From positions 35,520 through 99,519 of IMG/VR virus record IMGVR_UViG_3300001282_000007: DNA of 64,000 nucleotides; one strand, 5' to 3'. The position numbers and the translations under genes were made by a program. The notes under the pieces were generated by a model, which had not been told where the DNA came from, searched no databases, and was given only the letters and a program-made list of their open reading frames with translations. Below, one piece after another: positions 1 to 7,778 of this stretch; the stretch's first letter is position 1; each line of letters opens with the position of its first letter. Source of the DNA: a virus.

Positions 1-964
1 ACTGAATATCCCACTGATCACCAAATGTCAGGGCCCATTCATTGCAGGCAGTGTTCCACATCATATCGCTGTGTGCCCGGAGCTTCTGCTTTTTAAAACC
101 TGCTGCAAGTAGTCCAGCAAGATCGGGTCGAACTCGGTGATCGTGACCCACCAAAATATCTTCACGGCTAACACTGTAGTGAAGAGCAGGACGAACACCA
201 CGCCAAGACTCAACAACCCGTTGCGCACGAGGGTCCGCAGGCGTGATGTATTCTCCGGAGTTGATCCAGTGATGGTGTATGTCCAGCACAAGAGCCACAT
301 GCTCAGCCACAAGTAAAGTAGAATCGATGCCATTTGTCATTTCGTCATTTTCGATGGAGATAAGATTCCTGGCCTCGGAACTGAGGCGACCCAAGGTCTT
401 TAGGAATTTAGTGACACCACCTTTGCCACTTAAATGTACATTTATCTTGAATCCCGAGTCATGCCAACTTTTTCCATAGCCCATCCAGCGGGCCATGTCT
501 GCATGATACTCAAATTCCAGGATACTGCGTTCCACAATCACGTCATGCTCGCTGGCCAGCACACAAAACTGTCCGGGATGGAAGCTGAGTCGCACACCCA
601 GTCTGCGGGCAGTTTCGCCCACAGGAGCAAAGATCCGTTCACAGTGATCTTGTATCTCTTTGCGCTGCCACCAGTCGATCCATGAAGGTTCAGTATAGCC
701 TTGCAGCATTTCTGAACCCAGCCGTACCATTCTACGACCTTCAGGCAGGGTAGCCACTCGTTCAATCATGCGAACTGCTGCTGTGGCATTGTGATTCATT
801 ATGTCCCATTGCCGCTGTTCAGCTTCATCCTTGTGCTCTCGAAGCCAGCGCATGGTGGTTGATCGGCCGTTTAGTTCACGGTCCACAGCATTGACTTTCA
901 TGCCGCCGCATTCGGACGGATCATTGAGCCATTTGCAACAAAAACCAATTTGGGGTATAGTCAT
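1..964 (-). CDS. uvsE: UV-damage endonuclease UvsE/UvdE (partial, 3' end outside window)
   Basis: UV-damage endonucleases nick DNA 5' of pyrimidine dimers and other lesions and start excision repair. Translating the minus strand from the ATG at 964 gives 321 residues without a stop, so the C-terminus lies beyond the left edge. Family signatures are in order: SFHPGQF (about 127-133), INVHLSGKGG (174-183), SIENDE (203-208), LDIHHHW (227-233) and RAHSD (296-300). These His/Glu/Asp residues are the expected metal ligands of the TIM-barrel. The start lies 1 nt past the stop of the next gene upstream, so the two are co-transcribed. Such repair would protect phage DNA in sunlit water; that ecology is inference. 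Confidence 0.9.
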   Translation of the reverse strand, partial: MTIPQIGFCCKWLNDPSECGGMKVNAVDRELNGRSTTMRWLREHKDEAEQRQWDIMNHNATAAVRMIERVATLPEGRRMVRLGSEMLQGYTEPSWIDWWQRKEIQDHCERIFAPVGETARRLGVRLSFHPGQFCVLASEHDVIVERSILEFEYHADMARWMGYGKSWHDSGFKINVHLSGKGGVTKFLKTLGRLSSEARNLISIENDEMTNGIDSTLLVAEHVALVLDIHHHWINSGEYITPADPRAQRVVESWRGVRPALHYSVSREDILVGHDHRVRPDLAGLLAAGFKKQKLRAHSDMMWNTACNEWALTFGDQWDIQ

Positions 965-965
965 A

Positions 966-1514
966 TCAATCACTGTTGTTGTTCAGTAATTGTAACACAT
1001 TTGGTAATAAATCTCTAGTGATATTGGAGAGTTTTTGGATAGGCTCGTCAAGATTTTTTGGATGATCCACTATCACCCACTGTTTTCCGCTGTCACGAAT
1101 CGACTGCGCTAACAATCCAATATAGTTGTTTCGGCTGACCTTTGCGTTGGGTTTGGATTCCAGGTCAAACCCCACCATGATTATGACATCTGCCACACTG
1201 GCCGATAAATGAGCAGCCACAATGTCATCCACAGAATCCACAACAAAATCAAATGCTCCGCCAAACACATTAACACGCGGCGGTTTGTGCAGAGTTTCAT
1301 AAACAGTTTCTGGAATGTAAAGATTGCATACATCAGCGTAGCCTTGCTCGATCAACACCGCTGCTTGGTCGGCATCCCAGCACACCACATTGTCAGTTTG
1401 ATATGCTCGTTGAGTGCGCCAGCTGCCCCAGATGGGTGCAATGTCACGCATGGGTTGTGTGTCCTGACCCGGCGGCAACAGAGTATTTTCAGCCAACAGC
1501 CAGGCTATATTCAT
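966..1514 (-). CDS. Hypothetical protein, 182 aa
   Basis: No family is recognised. The protein is soluble with no signal peptide or membrane segment. Alternating hydrophobic stretches (ADVIIMVGFDLE near 118-129 and KQWVIVDHP near 154-162) suggest an alpha/beta fold. Its start overlaps the amidinotransferase stop by 4 nt and its stop is directly followed by the uvsE start, so it belongs to the same minus-strand operon. Confidence 0.75.
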   Translation of the reverse strand: MNIAWLLAENTLLPPGQDTQPMRDIAPIWGSWRTQRAYQTDNVVCWDADQAAVLIEQGYADVCNLYIPETVYETLHKPPRVNVFGGAFDFVVDSVDDIVAAHLSASVADVIIMVGFDLESKPNAKVSRNNYIGLLAQSIRDSGKQWVIVDHPKNLDEPIQKLSNITRDLLPNVLQLLNNNSD

Positions 1515-2440
1515 GGCTCTCTATGCAGATCTAGAGTCACACAATGAAAACCGCCGCCCAGCGTTCTGCTGTGACGCAGTTCTAGCGGAATAACTGTCAT
1601 GCCCATGCCCTGTTCCAGAGCCTGTATCATGGCTTGTTGTTTGGCATCAACTATGACTGTATGAGGATCAATGCTCAACATGTTGAGTCCAATCCATTTT
1701 GAAGCATACGGATATTGATAGAATCCTTGTGCCACCACTTCGTCAACAAAAAATATCTCTTTGCCCTTGAGATGTCGTGGTAGATCTTTTCTATTCCGAT
1801 CTAGCCTGCTGCCATTCACAACAAATTGTTCTGCATTCAAGGCCACAATAGTCGAATCAATATGCACACCAGCATAGAAGTTGCACAGTTCAATATCCAC
1901 ATCAGGAAACTGATTGCACAACCATTCGTATGCTGCTCGATTGCCTGAGGCTGATTCAAGAAACAACCACTTGTGTTGTGTCACACGCAAAATATTAGCA
2001 GCGTCTAGAACCATGCCTGCAGCTCGTGGCATTGTGATAACTTGATCTGCTGCTTGTAAAATATCATGATAACACTGTAGTTCCATATCTCTACAAGGAT
2101 ACATCATGGCAGGATCGACCACAATTGACCCATGCACAATTAGTCTATCACGCGGACAGTAGTTGTAGAGGCCATCGTGGACCTGAAAATTCAGTGGATC
2201 CGGACGTACTACTTCAACACCGTGTGCTGTCAACGTGTCTGCCAGCGTTTGCAGGTCTTGATTGGCTTCGTCTATGATCCATTGTGGCACAGGACCAGCA
2301 GGTAGAGGTGTTTCTTTCCAGAGTGTACGCTCTGCTTCTGAGCTAAACACCGGATCGTTGACAGGCCAGTTTGCATGACTAGCGTCGCCGACCACTATGC
2401 TCTTGAGTGTACTGTATTCATCGTGACTGAAAATTTTCAT
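1511..2440 (-). CDS. Amidinotransferase-family protein (StrB/glycine amidinotransferase-like)
   Basis: The family moves an amidino group from arginine to an amine through a Cys-amidino intermediate, as in glycine or inosamine-phosphate amidinotransferase. At 309 aa it is near the size of short members. The catalytic set is visible: PRD (96-98), an Asp at about 146 in LDAANI, the His of GVHIDST (193) with Asp 195, and the nucleophile Cys about 300 in GGGFHC close to the C-terminus. It overlaps the oxygenase gene upstream and the 182-aa gene downstream by 4 nt each. The acceptor is unknown; a sugar or amino acid made by the neighbouring enzymes is an inference. Arginine deiminase-like hydrolysis is the main alternative. 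Confidence 0.8.
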   Translation of the reverse strand: MKIFSHDEYSTLKSIVVGDASHANWPVNDPVFSSEAERTLWKETPLPAGPVPQWIIDEANQDLQTLADTLTAHGVEVVRPDPLNFQVHDGLYNYCPRDRLIVHGSIVVDPAMMYPCRDMELQCYHDILQAADQVITMPRAAGMVLDAANILRVTQHKWLFLESASGNRAAYEWLCNQFPDVDIELCNFYAGVHIDSTIVALNAEQFVVNGSRLDRNRKDLPRHLKGKEIFFVDEVVAQGFYQYPYASKWIGLNMLSIDPHTVIVDAKQQAMIQALEQGMGMTVIPLELRHSRTLGGGFHCVTLDLHREP

Positions 2441-2958
2441 GCGGTCCCGGTTAATTGTAGAGTATAGCGATCAGTTTTGCCAACGTTGGCGGCCAGGTGT
2501 AAGAAATCATCGCGCCAGCTGACCCAATCACCAGCACGCCAATTGGTAATAGGAGCACCGTTCATTTCCAGGTAATGCCCACTGTCCCAGTCTTCTAAGA
2601 ACACAATGGTACGAACCACTGACTGTGTTGATTCAAGCCCGTGTATGAGTTTGAATCTGTTGTAGCTGTCTCTGTGTGCTGGTAATACTGTACCTGGCGA
2701 CATACAATACACACTCCATCCTAGCTTGGTCCAAGGAAACTTGTCACAGATAGATTGCATCCAGACAGGCTCAGGGAAACGCATGTCATACATGTCCCCG
2801 GTAAATTTACTTTGCGTATATCCCAGCTGACGCCATTCTGCTAGACTTTCTCGATCATTGAACTGTTCGTTTATATAGACAAGCTCACGATGTTGTAGAC
2901 CCCAGGTAACATCTATATGCCCCTGGACCCAGATGTTATTTTGGTCGAGTGTTGCCAT
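2437..2958 (-). CDS. 2-oxoglutarate/Fe(II) oxygenase, aspartyl/asparaginyl hydroxylase-like
   Basis: A double-stranded beta-helix oxygenase is indicated by the HxD pair in LPAHRDS (His 95, Asp 97), a distal His about 154 in FLHLAANVG, and a downstream Arg about 164 that would hold 2-oxoglutarate. The middle (RTIVFLEDWDSGHYLEMNG) resembles aspartyl/asparaginyl beta-hydroxylase-like phage proteins. At 173 aa it is a single compact domain. It overlaps the dehydrogenase gene upstream by 23 nt and the amidinotransferase downstream by 4 nt, implying translational coupling. The substrate cannot be read from sequence. Confidence 0.78.
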   Translation of the reverse strand: MATLDQNNIWVQGHIDVTWGLQHRELVYINEQFNDRESLAEWRQLGYTQSKFTGDMYDMRFPEPVWMQSICDKFPWTKLGWSVYCMSPGTVLPAHRDSYNRFKLIHGLESTQSVVRTIVFLEDWDSGHYLEMNGAPITNWRAGDWVSWRDDFLHLAANVGKTDRYTLQLTGTA

Positions 2959-4174
2959 AGTGAACGACTTCGTACTCCGCAGTTGAAGTCAGTTTGCGCC
3001 AAGGATCAACAATAATGCTGCCCGGTTTGATAGCACAGTAGGGTTGGGTATCCAATTGGTCGCCAGTGTATTCATACGTGATTTTGCGATTGTGTGCCCA
3101 AAGAAACACCGCAGGGTAATCCACACTGTCAACCACGTGGGTTCGATCATCTGCAAGAGGATCAATATAGACCACTTGGTGCCCTGCTTGTTCTAGATAA
3201 AATCCAACCAGGGTACTGTAACTGCCAATGCAATAAGGAACGTCTGGCTTGTATGCTTTGCCATGAATCACCACAGGCAGACTGTGCAATGCAGCTTGAT
3301 CAATCAGGAACTGAGCCAAGTTTTTGGCTTGTATTTCTCTAGCATGCATCACAGTATCAAACAAATCGTAGCCAATGTTGTATTCTTCTGCTAACCAACG
3401 CAGAGCAATGTTATCACGTGGATGACAAGCACCTGCATCGCCCATGCCCGCTGTCATGTACTTGGGTCCCATGATACGCATGGTACTACGAGCCAAGGCA
3501 TCTGTGACCACATCAACATTGATGTGTCCAATACGTAGAGCAAAGTCCTGAATCATGTTGACCAGACCAACTTTGGCACTGATGAATGTGTTGTAGAAAA
3601 TTTTAATGGCTTCGCATTCGTCCCAGGTGCCAATTTCGTAGCGTGGATTGTTTGCCATAATAGTCTTGTACAGATCAATCAGTTCGCCTGCTAGAGCATT
3701 GGGGTTGCCATCTTCGGTGCCAATCATGACCATTTCTGGGTTGACCATGTCCCATTTGACCGATCCCATGGCAATTAGATAAGGGTTATACAGGAACTGA
3801 TGCTGTGGATCCAGCAGTGGGAAAAACTTGCGGCGTGTGGTCCCGGGCAATACTGTACTGATCAACACAATCTTTTTTGGACTAGTTGCATATTTGTTTA
3901 TGTTCTTGATAGCGTCAATCACAGCATCGTGACCAAAGTCTTTGGGTTTCATATGGCTGCTTGGAACAGATCCATCGTAACCTTCCTGGTGTGGAGTTGG
4001 CACAGCAATAAAGATCCACTCGCTTTGATTCACAAGTTCGTCTATGTCACAAACTTTCACTGAGTCACTGATTCGCGGGTAAATATCATATCCCCGTACT
4101 GTGTGCTGTTCAGCAAAAACTTCTGCACAGTCCAGGCCCAATTTTCCAATTCCAATAAATCCAATATTCTTCAT
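2936..4174 (-). CDS. UDP-glucose/GDP-mannose dehydrogenase family protein
   Basis: These NAD-dependent enzymes oxidise a nucleotide sugar twice to the uronate. The N-terminus has the Rossmann motif GFIGIGKLG (5-13). The central helix carries an active-site Lys (about 191 in EAIKIFYNTF), and the catalytic Cys is residue 250 in GACHPRDN, the counterpart of the usual GGxCxPKD loop. At 412 aa it is full length. It heads the operon with the oxygenase, amidinotransferase and uvsE. An AAAGGAA ribosome site precedes the ATG, but inside the first codons of the divergent gene starting at 4177. UDP- versus GDP-sugar preference is not determined. Confidence 0.85.
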   Translation of the reverse strand: MKNIGFIGIGKLGLDCAEVFAEQHTVRGYDIYPRISDSVKVCDIDELVNQSEWIFIAVPTPHQEGYDGSVPSSHMKPKDFGHDAVIDAIKNINKYATSPKKIVLISTVLPGTTRRKFFPLLDPQHQFLYNPYLIAMGSVKWDMVNPEMVMIGTEDGNPNALAGELIDLYKTIMANNPRYEIGTWDECEAIKIFYNTFISAKVGLVNMIQDFALRIGHINVDVVTDALARSTMRIMGPKYMTAGMGDAGACHPRDNIALRWLAEEYNIGYDLFDTVMHAREIQAKNLAQFLIDQAALHSLPVVIHGKAYKPDVPYCIGSYSTLVGFYLEQAGHQVVYIDPLADDRTHVVDSVDYPAVFLWAHNRKITYEYTGDQLDTQPYCAIKPGSIIVDPWRKLTSTAEYEVVHYGNTRPK

Positions 4175-4176
4175 AT

Positions 4177-5469
4177 ATGTCAGTTCCTTTAGATAGATTA
4201 TACAACTTTTTGCATGACGTTGTCAATCATGATATAACAATTTATCGCTTTTGGCCACATGGCTCAAAAAAACTTGAAGATCTAACGCCGTTATATTCAT
4301 ACGTAGATTGGTCTAAAATGATGACCAGGCCACCAACAATTTTTCATGACCAGGAGCCGCTGAATTTTTGTTATTGGAATCTAGATGATTTTGCTCGACT
4401 ATGTGTGGACAAACACCAATCGAATTCTTTATATTTAGAAGACAAATATATTGAGTACCAAAAATCACGGCACCTTAAAGGATCAATTCATACCAGTCTG
4501 TATGATTATGTTTTGCTTGTGCATTCGGAAAAAAATAGCTCAGAGGCAGATATCTACCTCCAACATGGATTCTTACCTGTGTACTACTGGAGTCATGCTG
4601 TGATTGCAGCTGATTGGTTTAGATATGCTGCGCATGATCCTGTGTTGCAATATAATACCGCCACGTTTATGCAAGATTTTTTAATATACAATCGTGCTTG
4701 GTCAGGTACTAGAGAATATAGACTAGCATTTGCTGATCAATTGATTAAAGCAGGTTTAGTGGAATATTGCCGCACCAGTTTTGCACCTGTGGATTCAGAC
4801 ATGCACTATAGTCAACACAAGTTTGAGAATTCCAATTTGGCAATCACTAATGCAAATCTAGAAACAGTATTGCCTGCAAACACACATAATTCTCATGCCA
4901 GTGCCGATTACAACAATCAGGATTATGCTCAAACAGGCATGGAAATTGTGCTGGAAACCTTGTTTGATGATTCACGATTGCATCTCACAGAAAAGGCGCT
5001 GCGCCCTATTGCGTGTGGCAAACCCTTTATGCTGGTTGCCACTACCGGTAGCTTAGAATATTTGCGCAGTTACGGATTTGAGACCTTTGGAGATCTTATT
5101 GATGAGTCTTATGATCTTGAAACAGATCCGGTGGCTAGATTGGCCGCTGTGATTCAGGAAATCACCAGGATTGCTGCCATGTGTCCAGCGGATAAAATCA
5201 TACTATGGAATCAACTGCACAAAATTGCTGAGAGAAACAAGCAGAGATTTTTTTCAGCTGCCTGGCAAGCCAGCATAGTACAAGAATATGTTGACAATAT
5301 GAATCAAGCCATAATTACTGTCAATCAACATTGTACCGGAAAACACTGGAAGAAATTTCAAGAACTAGATCGTATCTTGGGAATCAACGATACTCGTTCA
5401 CAAAAAGAAATAGATCAGGTATTGAATTACCTAGCTCTTAAGAACAGTTCCGGACCAGTGGTCGGGTAA
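4177..5469 (+). CDS. Probable glycosyltransferase-like protein, 430 aa
   Basis: The C-terminal half has a run resembling fucosyltransferase/exostosin-like transferases (LHLTEKALRPIACGKPF near 265-285, then a Gly/Phe-rich stretch), where the Glu-Lys pair usually sits in the nucleotide-sugar site. The N-terminal half is not recognised. It is divergent from the sugar dehydrogenase, with only 2 nt between the two start codons, and its 3' end overlaps the convergent gene at 5431 by 39 nt. The ATG at 4177 has no ribosome site of its own, so a later start is possible. The donor and acceptor are unknown. Confidence 0.6.
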   Translation: MSVPLDRLYNFLHDVVNHDITIYRFWPHGSKKLEDLTPLYSYVDWSKMMTRPPTIFHDQEPLNFCYWNLDDFARLCVDKHQSNSLYLEDKYIEYQKSRHLKGSIHTSLYDYVLLVHSEKNSSEADIYLQHGFLPVYYWSHAVIAADWFRYAAHDPVLQYNTATFMQDFLIYNRAWSGTREYRLAFADQLIKAGLVEYCRTSFAPVDSDMHYSQHKFENSNLAITNANLETVLPANTHNSHASADYNNQDYAQTGMEIVLETLFDDSRLHLTEKALRPIACGKPFMLVATTGSLEYLRSYGFETFGDLIDESYDLETDPVARLAAVIQEITRIAAMCPADKIILWNQLHKIAERNKQRFFSAAWQASIVQEYVDNMNQAIITVNQHCTGKHWKKFQELDRILGINDTRSQKEIDQVLNYLALKNSSGPVVG

Positions 5470-5787
5470 TGATTCGGTCTTTAGCCGTTGAATACGGGTG
5501 TTCAACTCGGTATAAAAAGTGTCCAAGTCTCCATTCCATTTGCCCTGTAAATGTTCCATGGCGTCTTCACAATACTTCCAGTTGCGTTTGCGGTATTCAA
5601 CCATGAGATTGGTGTGCAGATCATGAAAGTGATTCATTGTGGGCATGTCCTGTAATGGCACATGCTCTACAAGAGCGTATGCAGTCATTGGAGATTCTTT
5701 TCCTTTGATCTCAAATGTATCCAGTTCCAGAACAATGTACTTTTCTGCGGCGGCTTGGCCAATCTCTTCTCCAAATATTATGTGCAT
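5431..5787 (-). CDS. Hypothetical protein, 118 aa
   Basis: No family is recognised. It is a soluble protein rich in His, Asp and aromatic residues, with a helical centre (near 50-80) that looks amphipathic. A good AAAAGGAA ribosome site lies 7 nt before the ATG. It converges with the glycosyltransferase-like gene and is divergent from the phosphoesterase gene. Confidence 0.65.
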   Translation of the reverse strand: MHIIFGEEIGQAAAEKYIVLELDTFEIKGKESPMTAYALVEHVPLQDMPTMNHFHDLHTNLMVEYRKRNWKYCEDAMEHLQGKWNGDLDTFYTELNTRIQRLKTESLPDHWSGTVLKS

Positions 5788-5811
5788 GTCAATTCCTTTT
5801 AAATATGTATC

Positions 5812-6615
5812 ATGAGCATGACCTTTGATTTAATTTCTGATCTACATTTGGACACCTGGTCTGAAGAATTCAACTGGAGTGGTCAGCCCACCAGTCCTGT
5901 TTGTGTGGTAGCAGGTGACATAAGTCCAGATCCCAAAATAGTAAGAAACACACTGAAACATCTGTCAAACTGTTATGCTGCTGTGTTTTATATCGACGGC
6001 AATGATGAACACCGATACAGATATCATGAGCTAGGAGAAAGCTATCGCGATCTGGCCAGAACAATAGGCAAATTGCAGAGAGTGACTTATCTCCAGGAAA
6101 ACGTGATAATAATCGACGGTGTGGCTATTCTAGGAACCAATGGTTGGTGGGGCTACGATCTGGACACATCCATCAGTCGAGACGAGGGCAAACAACGCAT
6201 GGTAGATTGGTATGAACGATTCATGCCCGGACACTCAATTGACCCTGAAGAACTTAGCAATTGTGCCAGAGCTGACGCTGCTTATCTGATCAACAGTGTA
6301 CAAAAATTACAAACGCACAACGATGTCAAAAAGATTGTGATTGTCACGCACACAGTACCGGGTGCAAATTTGATACAACATGATATTGTACTAGCCGGTA
6401 CTGTACAATTTAATCACATGGGCAATCGACTCATGAATCTAGTACGCACCAATGACACTGAGCACAAAATACATACCTGGTGTTTTGGTCACTATCACGG
6501 GGCCGTGGATCAAAATGTAAATGGGGTGAGATTTGTCAACAACTGTCGGGGCCGAGGCGACACCCCTTACAAACAGGCACCTTATTTTCCCAAAAGAATT
6601 GTTGTAGAAACGTGA
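5812..6615 (+). CDS. Calcineurin-like metallophosphoesterase
   Basis: The five metal-site blocks of the superfamily are present in order: SDLHLD (about 9-14), AGDIS (34-38), GNDEH (about 63-67, variant of GNHE), VTHTVPG (near 182) and FGHYHG (near 225). At 267 aa it is a single catalytic domain that would bind two metals and hydrolyse a phosphomono- or diester. No accessory domain or signal peptide is seen, so it acts in the cytoplasm. A TTAAATA element lies 7 nt before the ATG with no Shine-Dalgarno. A second ATG two codons in is an alternative start. Confidence 0.82.
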   Translation: MSMTFDLISDLHLDTWSEEFNWSGQPTSPVCVVAGDISPDPKIVRNTLKHLSNCYAAVFYIDGNDEHRYRYHELGESYRDLARTIGKLQRVTYLQENVIIIDGVAILGTNGWWGYDLDTSISRDEGKQRMVDWYERFMPGHSIDPEELSNCARADAAYLINSVQKLQTHNDVKKIVIVTHTVPGANLIQHDIVLAGTVQFNHMGNRLMNLVRTNDTEHKIHTWCFGHYHGAVDQNVNGVRFVNNCRGRGDTPYKQAPYFPKRIVVET

Positions 6616-6623
6616 TCCCGAAC

Positions 6624-6932
6624 TTATTCGGCGTCAGGCTCTAGTTTGATCTGTAATGGATACTGCTGCTTTCTTGCACTTTCAGTAACCTCTACGCCTT
6701 TTTGTTCGGCGATTTCATAAGGCAACACTGCAACAATAGCTGATCCGTGCTCATGTATGCTTACAGTGAGTTCTGTGGCAGTTTCTTCAGTATAACCAAA
6801 AAATTCCACTAGACTCTCTATCACAAATTCCATGGCAGTGGTGCTGTCATTGATATAGATCACACGGTAAAGAGACGGCTCCTTGATGGCTTTTTTTGTT
6901 TTTGAAATAGTTGCTGCTTCTGCGTTTGCCAT
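6624..6932 (-). CDS. clpS: ClpS-like adaptor protein
   Basis: ClpS delivers N-degron substrates to the ClpA chaperone and alters substrate choice. The chosen start, at 6932, has AAGGAA 6 nt upstream and gives 102 aa, the usual ClpS size. The core fold is recognisable: RVIYINDSTTAMEFV (about 25-39) matches the beta-turn around the N-degron pocket, including the Asn-Asp pair, followed by a helix with a TEETAT segment and the VSIHEHGSAIV strand where the conserved His sits. A longer ATG start at 6968 would run through the hairpin 5' of the gene. It lies directly downstream of hsp20. Confidence 0.85.
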   Translation of the reverse strand: MANAEAATISKTKKAIKEPSLYRVIYINDSTTAMEFVIESLVEFFGYTEETATELTVSIHEHGSAIVAVLPYEIAEQKGVEVTESARKQQYPLQIKLEPDAE

Positions 6933-6946
6933 GTTGTTCCTTATGG

Positions 6947-6969
6947 AGTGGTGGAACAGTTCCACCACT
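6947..6969. repeat. Perfect inverted repeat between hsp20 and clpS
   Basis: Arms AGTGGTGGAAC and GTTCCACCACT are exact reverse complements around a single base. As RNA it would form an 8-10 bp stem with a small loop. There is no U-run, so it is not a classical terminator. It sits between the hsp20 stop and the clpS ribosome site and could be an operator, a stability hairpin or a processing site. Confidence 0.7.
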
Positions 6970-6970
6970 G

Positions 6971-6978
6971 TATTTACA
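6971..6978 (-). promoter_or_regulatory. Late-like TAAATA element upstream of clpS
   Basis: Reads TGTAAATA on the minus strand, 38 nt before the clpS ATG. It matches the core of the T4 late consensus TATAAATA. Confidence 0.4.
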
Positions 6979-6986
6979 CAATTATA

Positions 6987-7433
6987 TTATACTGCGTATG
7001 TGATTGCAATACTTTTAGGCTTGGCTGACTCAGGAACTTTGCGTTCCAGATACACAGTCAAGATACCATTGCTGATGCTTGCGCCGTTTACTTCCACATG
7101 CTCACTGAGTGGGAATGTTTGTTTAAAGTCGCGTTGTGAAATACCACGATGTAGATATTCGTGAGCTTGATCTTGTTCTGTTGCTTTGGCACCAGAGATC
7201 ACCAACTGACGTTTATCCAGACTGATATCAATTTCTCCTTCAGCAAATCCAGCCACAGCAACTTCAATGGTGACAGTGTCGTCGCCAGTTTTGATCACAT
7301 TGTGGGGAGGATAGTTTGTAGTGGCTTGATGCTGTGTGACACGCATAAGGTCGTCAAATAGATTATCAAATCCAATTCCAAACTTGTGAATTGCAGGAAT
7401 ATCGAAACTACGAAGGGTGAGAGTTTTTGTCAT
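6987..7433 (-). CDS. Small heat-shock protein, Hsp20/IbpA family
   Basis: Small heat-shock proteins hold unfolding proteins for refolding by other chaperones. The 148-aa product has a short N-terminal arm (FDNLFDDLMRV near 22-32), an alpha-crystallin domain (about 45-135) with the typical ISLDKRQLVISGAK strand pair and a YLHRGISQRDFKQTFPL segment, and a C-terminal strand ending in NGILTVYLERKVPE. The sequence is full length. AGGAG lies 7 nt before the ATG. Its leader has a late-like element and a hairpin (7464-7487). T4-like phages of cyanobacteria also carry hsp20, possibly for capsid or scaffold folding. Confidence 0.92.
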   Translation of the reverse strand: MTKTLTLRSFDIPAIHKFGIGFDNLFDDLMRVTQHQATTNYPPHNVIKTGDDTVTIEVAVAGFAEGEIDISLDKRQLVISGAKATEQDQAHEYLHRGISQRDFKQTFPLSEHVEVNGASISNGILTVYLERKVPESAKPKSIAITYAV

Positions 7434-7463
7434 GTTTTTCTCCTATTAAGCAAGATGACTAGT

Positions 7464-7487
7464 GTAGACCCCACCATGGGCATCTAC
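7464..7487 (-). promoter_or_regulatory. Hairpin in the hsp20 leader
   Basis: On the minus strand GTAGA...TCTAC pair, with an inner CCC/GGG and a small bulge. It lies about 30 nt upstream of the hsp20 Shine-Dalgarno. A thermosensor role is only a guess because the hairpin does not cover the ribosome site. Confidence 0.35.
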
Positions 7488-7492
7488 CGCAG

Positions 7493-7500
7493 TATTTATT
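7493..7500 (-). promoter_or_regulatory. Late-like element upstream of hsp20
   Basis: Reads AATAAATA, preceded by TATAAT (combined TATAATAAATAC), about 60 nt before the hsp20 ATG. It could serve as a late promoter or as a sigma70 -10 box; no good -35 box is seen at 17 nt. Confidence 0.45.
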
Positions 7501-7516
7501 ATACTACAGATCAGAA

Positions 7517-7777
7517 TTATATTTTGTTATTTAGGTCAGATATCAGTCGGTAATTTGTCCAGCTTGGGTACTTTGGGTCCAAGACCCAGGTCAGCCCAAA
7601 CAATGTGTAATACTCGTCCAAATCAAAAGTTACTCGTAACTTGCATTTGATTATTTTTGTCTTGTACTCGACGTTGTACTTGTTTGCCCAGGTGGCCAGT
7701 TTTTTAGAAACTGTGCCCACTGCATGTGCTGCTGTCTGACCGCCACCATCCTTTGACCATGCAAATTCAATGTACAT
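7517..7777 (-). CDS. Hypothetical protein, 86 aa
   Basis: No family is recognised. The small soluble protein contains a basic strand-rich middle (TKIIKCKLRVTFDLDEYY near 40-57) and several Trp residues. It begins 1 nt after the clpX stop, so it is read from the same transcript. Confidence 0.65.
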   Translation of the reverse strand: MYIEFAWSKDGGGQTAAHAVGTVSKKLATWANKYNVEYKTKIIKCKLRVTFDLDEYYTLFGLTWVLDPKYPSWTNYRLISDLNNKI

Positions 7778-7778
7778 T

